Assembly (NCBI RefSeq): GCF_900637205.1
Contig: NZ_LR134355.1
Span: 4,340,001 to 4,404,000 of the forward strand
Direction: 5' to 3'
DNA from: Mycolicibacterium chitae
GTDB taxonomy: Bacteria; Actinomycetota; Actinomycetes; Mycobacteriales; Mycobacteriaceae
DNA: 64,000 nucleotides
The position numbers were made by a program, and so were the translations under genes. The notes below the pieces were generated by a model, which worked only from the letters and a program-made list of their open reading frames with translations, was not told where the DNA came from and did no database searches. Below, one piece after another: positions 16,673 through 26,308 of the stretch; position 1 is the first letter of the stretch, and each line of letters opens with the position of its first letter.

Positions 16673-19237
16673 CTGCCCGGGCCGGCGCGCATGATGGCCG
16701 CGAGGTCGCTGCGTGAGCTCGCGCCGACGCGCTGGCACGCGCGGTACAGATGGCCCTCGACGGTGCGCACCGAGGTCACCAGCCGATCGGCGATCTCCTT
16801 GTTCGACAGCCCGGCGACCACCAGTTCGGCGACCTCCCGCTGCCGACCGGTCAGCGGCGTCGGCGACACCGGGCTGCGGGTGGCCGGCGTGCACAGCCCG
16901 CCGCACTCCTGGGCCAGCTGGGCGGCCAGCGCGGCGGCGAACAGTCCGCGGCGGCCCGGTCGCCGATCTCCTGGTAGGCCGTCGAGGCGGCCAGCACGCC
17001 TCGCCGTCCTGGCCGAGCAGACCCGCCGCGTGCCGGGCCACCGCGTCGGCCAACGGCAATCGCAGGGCCTCGGCCAATTCGGCTGTCCGGGTGGCGATCT
17101 GGTCGAGGTCGTGCCCGGCTCCCCACTGCGCGGCGGCCTGCAGACACGCCAGTTCGTGGGTCGGCTGGTCGCGGTCGCGGGCCACTTTCGCCTCGGCCAG
17201 CACCGTGTCCACCGCCTCCTGCAGGGCACCGCCGGCGGCCTGCACCCAGCCCGTCGCCAGCGCCAGGGCGGTGTGCATGAACAGGAACTCGGGGCGCGCG
17301 CTCTGCCGCACCTCGCCGAGCATCTCGGCGGCCGCCTCGGCCTCCCCCAGCTTGGCGTGCGCCTCGGCCAGCCCGAAGACGCAGGCCGCCCGCAAACCCG
17401 TTGTCACCCCGTGGGTTTCGACCCCGGCCAGTGCCTCGTGCAGCTTCTTGGTGGCCGAACCGACGTCGCCTCCCATCAGCTCGGCCGCGCCGACCATGAA
17501 CACCAGATTCGCATACGCCAGGCTCGGCATGTCCTGCGCGAGTTCGGCGAGTAGCTCGGCGGCCCCACGACACTCCTCGAGCCGGCCGGTCAGCCGGCAG
17601 GCCCGCGCGTAGACGCCGGCGAACCAGAAGCGCATGTGCGAGCTCTCGAAGGATTCGGTGGCCCGGTCCAGCGCCGCGCGCGCCACCGGCCCGATGTCGT
17701 CGGCGTGGCCGAGCGCCCCGGCGGCCATGATCAGCGACACCGCGGCGAGCATCGCGTTGAGGTCGGAGAGTTCGGGGCACTCCAGCGCGTAGCGGGCCTT
17801 GCGCTGCGCCGAGGCGCAGCGCGCGAAGACCGCGTCCACGCAGGCCTCGACCGAATAGCGGGTGGCCCGCTGCGCCTCGGTCTCGGCATCGTCGGCCAAC
17901 TCGGCCAGCAGGCGCTCGGCGGCCGTCGGATCGCCGAGCATCCAGATCAGATTCGCCGCGCGCAGCGTCGTCCAGCGGTGCCGGTCGGTGCCGCGGGCGG
18001 CCAATTCGCACAGGGTCTGCTCGGCGGCGGGGCCGTCGCCGGCCAGAAAGCGGTTGACGGCCATGATCTCGGTGGCCGCGGCCGCACCCGCGGCGGCCGC
18101 CGCCGCGGCGAACCGCTGGGCCAGGTCCAGATCCAGCAGGGTCATGGTGACCCGCGCCGCCTCGACATAGAGCGCCGGGTCGGGCGGCAGATCGGATTCC
18201 AGCTGCAGCAACGCGCGCCGGACCGCGCCCTGTGCGTCGCCGGGGTCGCGGCCGGCCAGCCGCTGCGCCAGCGCCCCACGCATTTTCGACAGGTACATCT
18301 CGCCGGCCGCCGCGCGGCGCAGTTCGCCGAAGATGGGGTGCGCCAGCCGCGCGGTGAGCGCGTCGGCGCGGCGTTCGACGGTGATCAGGTGCATCTGTTC
18401 GGCGGTCTCCACCGCGGACCGGCCCACCAGGTCGGTCAGGATGTCGACGTCGAGCGGCTCGCACTGGGACAGTGCGTCGAGGACCGTGGCCACCTCCGAT
18501 GGGAGCCGGTCGAGCTGATTGCCCACCAGATCGCTCATGTTCTGCGACACCGCGACGTCGCCGTCCCAGATCCAGACACCCTTGACCTTGCGGACCCGGC
18601 CGGCGGCCACCTGATCCTTGAGCAGCTGCCGCAGGAACAGCGCGTTGCCACCGGTGAGCCGCCAGAACCGTTGTGCGCTACGGGCATCCATCGGACCCTC
18701 CAGCGCCGCCTCGACCATGGCGCGGGCCCCCTGCGGGCACAGCGGCTCGAGGTCCAGCCGAGCCAGCAGTCCGTCCTTCCACAGCGCGCGGACCGCGTCG
18801 GGCTCGTCGGCCCCGGTGCGCACCGTCACCACCAGCCGGGCCTGGCGGCTCTGCGCGAGCTGGTGCACGACGTGGGCGGAGAAACCGTCCAGCAGATGCG
18901 CGTCGTCGACGCCGATCACCACCCGCCCCTGGCGTTGCCGGGCCAGCAGCGCCGTGATGACCTGTCGCACACTGGGATTGGGATCGTTGACGTGCTCGCC
19001 GAGGGTTGCGGTGAACGCGCCCAACGGGATCGGCCGGGCCGATGCGGTGCCGACGATCCAATCGGTCTGGGTGCCCGCGGCGGCGGCCTGGGACAGCAAC
19101 TCACGGGCGAGCCTCGTCTTGCCCACCCCCGCAGGTCCTGCGACCAGTACACCGGCGAAGTTGCCGACCCCGCTCAGAGCGCGGCGCAGGGTCGTCAGTT
19201 CGCGGTCCCTCCCGGTCAGCGTGTCACCGCTGATCAC
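16669..19237 (-). pseudogene. large AAA/LuxR-type transcriptional regulator with two apparent frameshifts
   Basis: Intact frame would encode about 856 residues: an N-terminal P-loop (VLVAGPAGVGKTRLARELL, residues about 30-48), Walker B-like VVIGVDDAHLL, long TPR-like helical repeats, and a C-terminal LuxR helix-turn-helix (LTGRQREVAELVVAGLSNKE, then a VEGHLYRA recognition helix). The reading frame breaks twice. Near 16995, one base is missing between GAGGCG and TGCTGGCC. Near 16944, one C is missing in GCGGACTGTTC. Restoring both bases joins three frames into one continuous family-like protein. These are real 1-nt deletions or consensus errors. The GTG at 19237 lies 6 nt after a TATAGT box (leaderless candidate). 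It follows metZ on the same strand. The regulated genes are unknown. Confidence 0.8.
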
Positions 19238-19243
19238 CGGGCG

Positions 19244-19249
19244 ACTATA
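19244..19249 (-). promoter_or_regulatory. candidate -10 box (TATAGT) for the LuxR-type regulator
   Basis: TATAGT, close to the ideal TANNNT element, ends 6 nt before the GTG at 19237. There is no ribosome-binding site in this space, so a leaderless transcript is plausible. Confidence 0.45.
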
Positions 19250-19255
19250 ACGCGA

Positions 19256-20482
19256 TCAGCCCAGCGCTTGGTCCAGATCGGCGATCAGATCCTCGACGTC
19301 CTCGAGGCCCACCGACAGCCGGACCACCCCGTCGCCGAGCCCGATGGTGGCGCGCCCCTCCGGCCCCATCGCCCGGTGCGTGGTCGTCGCCGGGTGCGTG
19401 ATCAACGATTTCGCGTCGCCGAGGTTGTTGGAGATGTCGATGACCCGCAGCTTGTCGAGCACCTCGAACGCGCGCTGCTTGCCGCCGTCGGCGGGTGCGT
19501 CGAGTTCGAAGGTGATCACCGTGCCGCCGCCGCTCATCTGCCGCTTGGCCAACTCGTACTGCGGATGCGAGGTCAAAAACGGGTAGCGGACCCATCGCAC
19601 GCCGGCGTGCGCCTCGAGGTACTCCGCGATCCGCTGCGCGGCAGCGTTGCTGTGGTTGACCCGAAGCGCAAGGGTTTCAAGGCCTTTGAGCAGGGTCCAG
19701 GCGTTGAAGGAGCTGATCGAGGGGCCGGTGTGGCGCATCAGCGTCTGCACCGGGCCGTCGATGTATTCCTGATCACCGAGGATGGCCCCGCCGAGCACCC
19801 GGCCCTGGCCGTCGATGTGTTTGGTGCCGGAGTAGACCACCACGTCGGCACCCATCGGCATGCCGCGCTGCAGCAGCGGGGTGGCAAAGACGTTGTCCAG
19901 CACCACCTTTGCGCCCGCGGCGTGGGCGAGTTCACTGACCGCGGCGATGTCGACCAGCGACTGCATGGGATTCGACGGGGTCTCGAAGAACACCGCCTGG
20001 GTGGGCTTGCTCAGCGCCGCCTCCCACTGGGCGAGGTCGTCGCCGTCGACGAACTCGGTTTCGACGCCCCAGCGCGGCAGGATCTCGTTGCACACCACGA
20101 AGCACGACCCGAACAGGCTGCGCGCGGCCACCAGGCGATCGCCGGCGGCCAGCAGCGCGCCGAGCGCGGTGAACACCGCGGCCATGCCGGTGGCGGTCGC
20201 GAACGCCGCCGGGGCGTCCTCGATCAGGCGCAACCGCTCCTCGAACATCGCGATGGTCGGGTTGCCGTAGCGCGAGTAGACGAAGCGGTCGACCTCGCCG
20301 GTGAAGGCGCGCTCGGCGTCGGCCGCGCTGGCGTAGGTGTAGCCCGAGTTGAGGTACATCGCCTCGGCGGTCTCCTCGAACTGCGAGCGCAGCAACCCGC
20401 CGCGTACACCCACGGTGGCCTGACCCAGGCCGGGCGGCAACGGCTTCGGGATCCGGACCGACGGGACCTCCGGTTCGCTCAT
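19256..20482 (-). CDS. metZ: O-succinylhomoserine sulfhydrylase MetZ
   Basis: PLP enzyme of methionine synthesis that forms homocysteine from an O-acylated homoserine and sulfide. 408 residues. Cys/Met-metabolism family features are SRYGNPTIAMFEERL, FATATGMAAVFTALGALLAAGDRLV, FFETPSNPMQSLVDI, VVLDNVFATPLLQRG (PLP Asp) and the Schiff-base Lys in VVYSGTKHIDGQGRVLGG. The ATG at 20482 overlaps the stop of the rhodanese gene (ATGA), so the two are co-translated. The rhodanese partner suggests sulfur supply to the enzyme. Last gene of the purT to metZ operon. Confidence 0.95.
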   Translation of the reverse strand: MSEPEVPSVRIPKPLPPGLGQATVGVRGGLLRSQFEETAEAMYLNSGYTYASAADAERAFTGEVDRFVYSRYGNPTIAMFEERLRLIEDAPAAFATATGMAAVFTALGALLAAGDRLVAARSLFGSCFVVCNEILPRWGVETEFVDGDDLAQWEAALSKPTQAVFFETPSNPMQSLVDIAAVSELAHAAGAKVVLDNVFATPLLQRGMPMGADVVVYSGTKHIDGQGRVLGGAILGDQEYIDGPVQTLMRHTGPSISSFNAWTLLKGLETLALRVNHSNAAAQRIAEYLEAHAGVRWVRYPFLTSHPQYELAKRQMSGGGTVITFELDAPADGGKQRAFEVLDKLRVIDISNNLGDAKSLITHPATTTHRAMGPEGRATIGLGDGVVRLSVGLEDVEDLIADLDQALG

Positions 20483-20892
20483 GACTGCACCCAGGGCAGC
20501 CCGAGCGCCTTCCACCCGGATCCGCCCCGGTGGCGCTGCGCGTCGAGGTGGCCCTCGAAGCCGTCGAGCACGTTGTAGGAAGGGCCGATCCCGGCGGCGG
20601 TGGCGGCCTCGGCCGCGCCGATCGAGCGGTTACCCGAGCGACACAGGAAGATCACCGGACGCGTTCCGGGCGTCACCCCCGCGGCCTGCAACTCGGCCAC
20701 GAACGCGTCGTTGTGGGTGCCGTTGGTGCGGTTCCACTCGACGAACACGACCTCGCGGCCCAGGCTCGACACGTCGGGCACACCGACGAAGTTCCACTCG
20801 GCGTCGGTCCGGCAGTCGACCAGCGTCGCCTCCGGATCCGCGCTGAGCATCGACCACGCCTCTTCGGGCGTGATATCTCCTGCGTAACTCAC
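20479..20892 (-). CDS. rhodanese-like sulfurtransferase (Rv0390 type)
   Basis: Single rhodanese domain of 137 residues. The active-site loop CRSGNRS carries the persulfide-forming Cys, and the upstream ATLVDCRTDAEWNFVGVPD is typical of the fold. Start GTG 20892 matches the start region of Rv0390 (conserved GDITPEEAW segment); an in-frame ATG at 20931 is less likely. It is translationally coupled to metZ, an arrangement conserved with M. tuberculosis Rv0390-metZ. This supports a role in delivering sulfur for homocysteine formation; that role is inference. Confidence 0.9.
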   Translation of the reverse strand: MSYAGDITPEEAWSMLSADPEATLVDCRTDAEWNFVGVPDVSSLGREVVFVEWNRTNGTHNDAFVAELQAAGVTPGTRPVIFLCRSGNRSIGAAEAATAAGIGPSYNVLDGFEGHLDAQRHRGGSGWKALGLPWVQS

Positions 20893-20912
20893 CGGAGCAA
20901 GTTTTCCACACG

Positions 20913-21368
20913 TCAGGATGTGGCCGAACACACCCGCCAGGAGCCGTCCTCGAGGACGAACTCGGTCGGGGTGTCGATCATGGCGTCCTTGTCGTTGTCG
21001 AAGTAGTAGACGACGTTGGCGGTCGCGGTGTCGCCGTCGACCTTGCCCCCGTCGACCTTGACCTCCAGGACGTTGCCCACATAGCGCGCGCCCTTCTCGG
21101 CCACCGACTCGCGCTGCCGGGCCAGCACCTCGGCCTCCGTGCCGGCCTGCTGCGCGCAGGTGTAGGTCCGGAAGTCCTCGTAGTCGAGCCGCTGCAGCGC
21201 ATCGTTCTGGCCCAGCGCCGCGCGGACGACGCCCTCGTGCAGCGCGTCCTCGTCACTGTTGGCCCAGCTCATGACCCCGATCACGATCACGACGAGCACG
21301 ATGATCGCCAGGGCGGCCAGAAACGGCGTGACGCTGGCCCCGTCGGAGTCGGGCTTCTGGTCGGTCAC
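20913..21368 (-). CDS. small membrane-anchored protein, unknown function
   Basis: 151 residues. A short polar N-terminus is followed by one transmembrane helix (about residues 15-35, FLAALAIIVLVVIVIGVM) and an extracytoplasmic domain of about 110 residues. That domain has two Cys (YTCAQQ and the C-terminal WRVCSATS) that could form a disulfide. The layout (helix plus a small NTF2/DUF4878-like domain ending in SWRVC) resembles the Rv0361-like protein at 32996-33790, whose domain likewise ends WKICQD. Start GTG 21368 overlaps the purT stop by 4 nt. Function unknown. Confidence 0.75.
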   Translation of the reverse strand: MTDQKPDSDGASVTPFLAALAIIVLVVIVIGVMSWANSDEDALHEGVVRAALGQNDALQRLDYEDFRTYTCAQQAGTEAEVLARQRESVAEKGARYVGNVLEVKVDGGKVDGDTATANVVYYFDNDKDAMIDTPTEFVLEDGSWRVCSATS

Positions 21369-22510
21369 GATCTACTCCCTCGTAGCGCCTGCGCCGCCTG
21401 GCGGGCCCGCTCCCGGGCACCGGCGACGGCCGGTGCCGTCGCCAGCACCACCTCGAACCGGCTGCGGCCGGCCCCCGGAGACCCGACCGGCGCCGGAAAC
21501 AACAGCACGTCGGTCTCCGGCACGCTCAGGGCCTCGGAGAGGTTATCCCGAGAGCCCGGCCGGTAGCTCACCTCGACCGCGCCCGGGGAGATCATGATGG
21601 TGTCCACCGGCAGCCCCAGCACCGCGCGGGCGTGCAGATCCAGCGCGGACAGCCGCTGGGAGCGCAGGGTCACCAGGGCGCTGTCGTGCGGCAGGACCGT
21701 GACGTCGGAGAAGTACACCTCGTCGCCGCGCACCAGCAACTCCACCCCGAACAGGCCGCGGCCGCCGAGCGCGGTGACCACCCGCGCGGCGATCGAGCGC
21801 GCCGAATCCAGCGCCACCGGCGTCATCGGCTGCGGCTGCCAGGCCTCCAGCACGCCGTCGACGTGCCGGTGCCCGATCGGCTCGCAGAACTGGGTGGCCA
21901 CGGATTCGCCGGTGCGGACCGTCAGCAGGGTGACCTCGTCGTCGACCTCGACCACGGATTCGACGAGCACCCGGTGGCCGGCGCCGGCCGAGGTGGCCCG
22001 GCCCCAGGCGGCCTCGAGGTCGTCGGGCCGCAGCAGCACCGACTGCCCCTCGCCCGGCAGCGCCACCAGCGGCTTGACCACCAGCGGATAGCCGGCGTGC
22101 GCGGCGACGGCGCCGAGTTCCTCGAGGGATCCGGCGAACCAGAACGGCGCCGTGGGCAGACCCAGTTCGTCGGCCGCCAGCCGCCGCAGGGCCTCGCGGT
22201 CCAGCGTCAGCCGGGTCCGCCGCCCGCCCGGGACCACCCGCAGGCCGTCGGACTCGGCGGCGGCCAAAGCCTCGGCGGCCACGTCATCGGTGGCTGTCAC
22301 CAGGTAGCCGGGGTCGAACCGGTCGATGGCCGCGGCCACCGCGTCGGGGTCGGTGAGATCGACCACAGCGGACTCGTCGGCGAAGGCGAGGGCGGGCGCA
22401 TCGGGGTGGGCGTCCGCGGCGATCACCACCGCGCCGAGGCGCTGAAAGCTGAGCACCACCTCGCGGCCCAGATCCCCGGCACCCAGCAGCAGGATTCGGG
22501 GCGCAGACAT
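21365..22510 (-). CDS. purT: formate-dependent GAR transformylase PurT
   Basis: ATP-grasp enzyme that formylates glycinamide ribonucleotide with formate in purine synthesis, the folate-independent alternative to PurN. 381 residues. Features are ILLLGAGDLGREVVLSFQRLG at the start, a central ATP-grasp (YPLVVKPLVALPGEGQSVL, and VESVVEVDDEVTLLTVRTGE) and FGVELLVRGDEVYFSDVTVLPHDSALVTL (metal-binding Glu/Asp region). Start ATG 22510 is preferred over 22522 because conserved sequence begins there. First gene of purT - membrane protein - rhodanese - metZ; all junctions overlap or nearly touch. Confidence 0.93.
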   Translation of the reverse strand: MSAPRILLLGAGDLGREVVLSFQRLGAVVIAADAHPDAPALAFADESAVVDLTDPDAVAAAIDRFDPGYLVTATDDVAAEALAAAESDGLRVVPGGRRTRLTLDREALRRLAADELGLPTAPFWFAGSLEELGAVAAHAGYPLVVKPLVALPGEGQSVLLRPDDLEAAWGRATSAGAGHRVLVESVVEVDDEVTLLTVRTGESVATQFCEPIGHRHVDGVLEAWQPQPMTPVALDSARSIAARVVTALGGRGLFGVELLVRGDEVYFSDVTVLPHDSALVTLRSQRLSALDLHARAVLGLPVDTIMISPGAVEVSYRPGSRDNLSEALSVPETDVLLFPAPVGSPGAGRSRFEVVLATAPAVAGARERARQAAQALRGSRS

Positions 22511-22580
22511 GCTTTCCACCATAGGCGTCCCGCGGGACCCGAAAGGTTAGGCCATCGAAGGATCTGGGTACGTTGAGCGC

Positions 22581-24665
22581 GTGATCTGGGACCGACTTGC
22601 TGCCGTCGTCACCGCGCCCCGCTCGTGGGTGCTCGCACTGCTGATCGCCGTGGCCTCCGGTTTGCTGCTGGGGTTGGCGGGCAGCAACGACGCCGCCTCG
22701 CAGTCCCCGATCGCGCTGCCGAGTTCGGCCGAGTCGGCGCGCGCCGCCGAGGCCGCCGGGGCGTTCCCGGGCGGCGATCAGGCCCCGGCCATCCTGGTGG
22801 TCACCCGCACCGACGACGCCCCGCTGAAGCCCGAGGACGTCGGGGCGGCCGAGGCGGCCCGGCAGCGCGTGCAGGAAAAACTCGGCGGTCCGGCCGGCGG
22901 GCCGCCGATGACGGTGTCCGAGGACGGCATCGCCGCCCTGGCCGCCGTCCCGATGGACGGCACGCTGTCGGGCTTCGAACTGCGCGACGCCGTGGATTCG
23001 GTGCGCGGGGCCGCCACCGCCGGGCTGCCGGAGACGCTGCGCGCGGAGGTCACCGGCGGGCCGGCCTTCGGCGCGGACATCGCCGGCGCCTTCTCCGGCG
23101 CGAACATCACGCTGTTGGCGGTGACCGCCGCGGTGGTGGCGCTGCTGCTGATCCTCACCTACCGCTCGCCGGTGCTGTTCCTGGTGCCGCTGGCCGTGAT
23201 CGGCTTCGCCGACCGGGTCGGCGCCACCCTGGGCAGCACGGTCACCTCGCTGGCCGGGCTGACGCCGGACGGGTCCACCTCGGGCATCACCAGCGTGCTG
23301 GTGTTCGGCGCGGGCACCAACTACGCGCTGCTGCTGATCTCGCGCTACCGCGAGGAACTGCGGTCCAGCTCCGATCACCGCGAGGCGCTGCGCATCGCGG
23401 TGCGCAACGCCGGGCCGGCTGTCCTGGCCAGCAACGCCACCGTGGTGCTGGCGCTGCTGACGCTGCTGCTGGCCAGCGCGCCGAGCACCCGCAGCCTGGG
23501 TCTGCAGGCCGCCGCGGGTCTCGTTGTGGCCGCGGCCTTCTCGCTGCTGGTGCTGCCGCCGCTGCTGGCGCTGTTCGGGGTCCGGCTGTTCTGGCCGTTC
23601 ATCCCGTCGCACGAGGATCGCGACCTGACGGATAGCGGTGTCTGGCACCGCATCGCCACCGCCGTGGCGCGCCGGCCGGTGGCGGTGCTGGTGGCCTCGA
23701 TCGCCGGCCTGGCGGTGCTGACCTGCGGCCTGCTGGGCACCACGATCGGGCTGTCGCAGACCGAGCAGTTCCGGGTCAAGGCCGAATCGGTGACCGGCTA
23801 CGAGCGGCTGGCCGAGCACTTCCCCAGCGGGCTGACCGACCCCACCCGGGTCATTGGGGCCACCGACCGCGGTCCGCAGATCCAGGCCGCCATCGAGGGC
23901 ACCGCGGGCGTCATCTCGGCGGCCCCCGGCGGCGACGACGGTGCTGGCCGCTCGCAGTGGTCGGTGATCACCGACGCCGCCCCGGCCAGCGATGAGGCAT
24001 TCGAAACGATTGCGGCGCTGCGCGATTCGGTGCAGTCCGTCGACCCCGGCGCGCTGGTCAGCGGCGCCGATGCCCAGGCGCTGGATTCCCGCGACGCCGC
24101 GGTGCACGACCGGCTGCTGATCATCCCGGCCATCCTGGTGGTGGTGCTGGCGGTCCTGCTGGTGTTGCTGCGCTCCGTCGTCGCCCCGCTGCTGCTGGTC
24201 GTGGTGACCGTGGCGTCCTCGATGGCCGCGCTGGGCCTGGGCGGCTGGGTGAGCATCCACGTGTTCGGCTTCCCGGCGCTGGACAACACCACCCCGCTGT
24301 TCGCGTTCCTGTTCCTGGTGGCCCTCGGCGTCGACTACACGATCTTCCTGGTGACCCGGGCCCGCGAGGAGACCGCCACGTTCGGCACCCGCACCGGCAT
24401 CGTGCGGGCGGTCTCGGCCACCGGCGCGGTCATCACCAGCGCCGGCATCGTGCTGGCCGCGGTGTTCTGCGTGCTGGGCGTGCTGCCGCTGATCGTGCTG
24501 ACGCAGCTGGGCATCATCGTGGGCCTGGGCATCCTGCTGGACACCTTCCTGGTCCGCACCGTGGTGATCCCGGCGCTGTTCACGCTGATCGGGCCGAAGG
24601 TGTGGTGGCCGGCGCGGCTGGACCCCGCCGACGGTCCCGAGGCTAAGCCTCGATCCGTGGACTGA
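22581..24665 (+). CDS. MMPL/RND-family transporter, C-terminal tail altered by IS insertion
   Basis: Membrane transporter of 694 residues with the RND superfamily plan: helix 1 near residues 15-32, a soluble loop (about 33-165), a block of helices, a second soluble loop (about 385-510), then a second block of helices. MMPL-like motifs include FGAGTNYALLLISRYREELR and FLVALGVDYTIFLVTRAREE (TM4/TM10 Asp-Tyr motifs). The family exports lipids or small molecules using proton-motive force. Cargo is unknown. The last native codons are replaced. After codon 689 the frame runs into the IS1380 element and ends PRSVD. Joining the flanks gives a native end AGRAAAGS, 697 residues, overlapping the convergent thioesterase-like gene. 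Loss is confined to the extreme tail, so function is probably kept. Confidence 0.88.
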   Translation: MIWDRLAAVVTAPRSWVLALLIAVASGLLLGLAGSNDAASQSPIALPSSAESARAAEAAGAFPGGDQAPAILVVTRTDDAPLKPEDVGAAEAARQRVQEKLGGPAGGPPMTVSEDGIAALAAVPMDGTLSGFELRDAVDSVRGAATAGLPETLRAEVTGGPAFGADIAGAFSGANITLLAVTAAVVALLLILTYRSPVLFLVPLAVIGFADRVGATLGSTVTSLAGLTPDGSTSGITSVLVFGAGTNYALLLISRYREELRSSSDHREALRIAVRNAGPAVLASNATVVLALLTLLLASAPSTRSLGLQAAAGLVVAAAFSLLVLPPLLALFGVRLFWPFIPSHEDRDLTDSGVWHRIATAVARRPVAVLVASIAGLAVLTCGLLGTTIGLSQTEQFRVKAESVTGYERLAEHFPSGLTDPTRVIGATDRGPQIQAAIEGTAGVISAAPGGDDGAGRSQWSVITDAAPASDEAFETIAALRDSVQSVDPGALVSGADAQALDSRDAAVHDRLLIIPAILVVVLAVLLVLLRSVVAPLLLVVVTVASSMAALGLGGWVSIHVFGFPALDNTTPLFAFLFLVALGVDYTIFLVTRAREETATFGTRTGIVRAVSATGAVITSAGIVLAAVFCVLGVLPLIVLTQLGIIVGLGILLDTFLVRTVVIPALFTLIGPKVWWPARLDPADGPEAKPRSVD
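24643..24647. repeat. CTAAG target-site duplication, left copy
   Basis: Five-base CTAAG flanks the left end of the IS array. The same five bases separate the two IS copies (26304-26308) and flank the right end (27965-27969). Confidence 0.85.
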
Positions 24666-26303
24666 AGTGGTTGATGTGTCTGTTGTGGCTGTTTTTCGGT
24701 CTGCAGGGGTGTGAGCACGAGGTAGTCGCTGGTCTGTCCAGCTTTTCCTGTGGTTTTCTGGTCGGGCCTCTCGGCGGTGGTCAGGCGGGGGTGGCTGCTG
24801 GTGGGCTGTAGCCGATGGTGTTGCGCCACAGTGCCAGCCACTGGTCTGTCCACGGCCAATGTGTTGGTAGGTGCAAGATCGGTCGGCGTTGGGGCCGGGC
24901 CAGCCGGGCCGCGACGTTGACGATTGTGCGGCGCAAGGTGGCCCCGCGGGCCACCGCGTGGGTTCCTCCGGCGAGTACGCCGGCGGCGCGCAGCAGGTTG
25001 TGGGCGATAGCCGCGCACAGGATCCATGCTGAGTTCGCGGCGAAGTGTCCTGAGGGCATGTGGGCCAGGGGTCCGTCGATCAGATCTGAGAACACGGTCT
25101 CGATGATCGCGTGGCGGCGGTGAGTGATATCAGCGGCATCGATGGGTTCGCCGGAGTCGGTGAAGAACGGGTGATACCGCCACACCGGGAACAACGCGTC
25201 GGGGTAGCGGGCGTCTTTGACGCGGCGCACGATCAGGCGGGCGGTGATCGGGGTTTCGGTGGAACTGAAGGCGGTGTAGCCGATTTCGGCGACTTCGGCA
25301 TCGGAGATCCAGACACCGGTGTCGGGGTCGCGGACCGCACCCGGGTAGGACACGGGGGTCCAGGCGTTCTCGGGGATCGACTCGATCGCCGCAGCCACGG
25401 TTGTTGTTTTGTTCAGCACCAGCGAGAACCGGGCTCCGGCGCGGCGGGCGGCCGCGGCCACGGTGCTGGTGCCGTAGGCGGAGTCGCCGCGGACCAGGAT
25501 CTGGCCACTGACTCCGGCCCCGCGGGCGGTCGCCACGGCCGCAGCGATCATGCTCGCTGCGCCCTTGCCAGAGTTGGTCTTTCCGGCCCGCAGTCGGGCT
25601 CCGGTGATCACCGGAGCGCCGTGGTCGGTGCTCAGGGTGGTCACCAACGGTGAGAGACCTTTGCGCAAGATCTGTTTCCCGGCGATCTTGGTGTGTCCGT
25701 AGGAAGCGCCCTGTTTGGCGTGACCATAGACCGGGCGCAGCAGCGAGTCGATGTCGATGTATGCCCGTTCGTGAGCACCGGGCAGCAGTGGCACTCGCTC
25801 GCAGAGTGCGCCCAGGTGTTCTCCCAGCACACCATCGAGTTGGCGAGCGTGACCGAAGGTGAACTCCCGCAGCAAAGTTCCGATCGTGGATGGCGCATAC
25901 ACACTGTCGAAGAGCGTTTTCATCCCGCCGCAGCGCACGATGTCGAGGTCATCGATGCTGTCTGCACCGGCGCACATCCCGGCGATCAGCGTGCTCAGCT
26001 TGGGTGACGGATTGGCCGCACCAGATTTGATCCGCTCGCAGGTGAACCGAACCTTGCGTTCCAGCAGCGCCGTCAGTCCGCACTGCTCCGCCAAGGTCAT
26101 CACCGGCACAAGCCCAGCGCACGACACGAGATGGGCATCGTCGAACACTGCCGAGGACACGGCGAACCTATGGGACACTTGCACTGGAAGTGCCTTTCTG
26201 AACCGGTCTGATTGATGCCTAGAGAACACCAATCATCCCAGCTCAAGGGGCACTTTCCTCGTTCCGACACTCACTGACCAGCCAATTCATCAGTGGATCG
26301 AGG
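24648..26303 (-). mobile_element. IS1380-family insertion sequence, copy 1 (1656 bp)
   Basis: The element starts CCTCGATCC and ends GGATCGAGG, a 9-bp perfect terminal inverted repeat. It carries one transposase on the minus strand. Length, single DDE transposase and 5-bp target duplication fit the IS1380 family. Copy 2 begins 5 bases downstream. The translated proteins of the two copies are identical and the DNA agreed everywhere I compared it. Confidence 0.92.
24781..26184 (-). CDS. IS1380-family transposase, copy 1
   Basis: DDE transposase of 467 residues from GTG 26184 (483 if read from 26232). The start is chosen because AGAAAGG lies 8 nt upstream and known relatives begin near QVSHRFAVS. 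Catalytic acidic residues fit YIDIDSLLRPVYGH (first D), ILVRGDSAYGTSTV (second D) and HRRHAIIETVFSDL (E), all intact. No frameshift or internal stop, so the element may be active. Confidence 0.93.
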   Translation of the reverse strand: MQVSHRFAVSSAVFDDAHLVSCAGLVPVMTLAEQCGLTALLERKVRFTCERIKSGAANPSPKLSTLIAGMCAGADSIDDLDIVRCGGMKTLFDSVYAPSTIGTLLREFTFGHARQLDGVLGEHLGALCERVPLLPGAHERAYIDIDSLLRPVYGHAKQGASYGHTKIAGKQILRKGLSPLVTTLSTDHGAPVITGARLRAGKTNSGKGAASMIAAAVATARGAGVSGQILVRGDSAYGTSTVAAAARRAGARFSLVLNKTTTVAAAIESIPENAWTPVSYPGAVRDPDTGVWISDAEVAEIGYTAFSSTETPITARLIVRRVKDARYPDALFPVWRYHPFFTDSGEPIDAADITHRRHAIIETVFSDLIDGPLAHMPSGHFAANSAWILCAAIAHNLLRAAGVLAGGTHAVARGATLRRTIVNVAARLARPQRRPILHLPTHWPWTDQWLALWRNTIGYSPPAATPA

Positions 26304-26308
26304 CTAAG

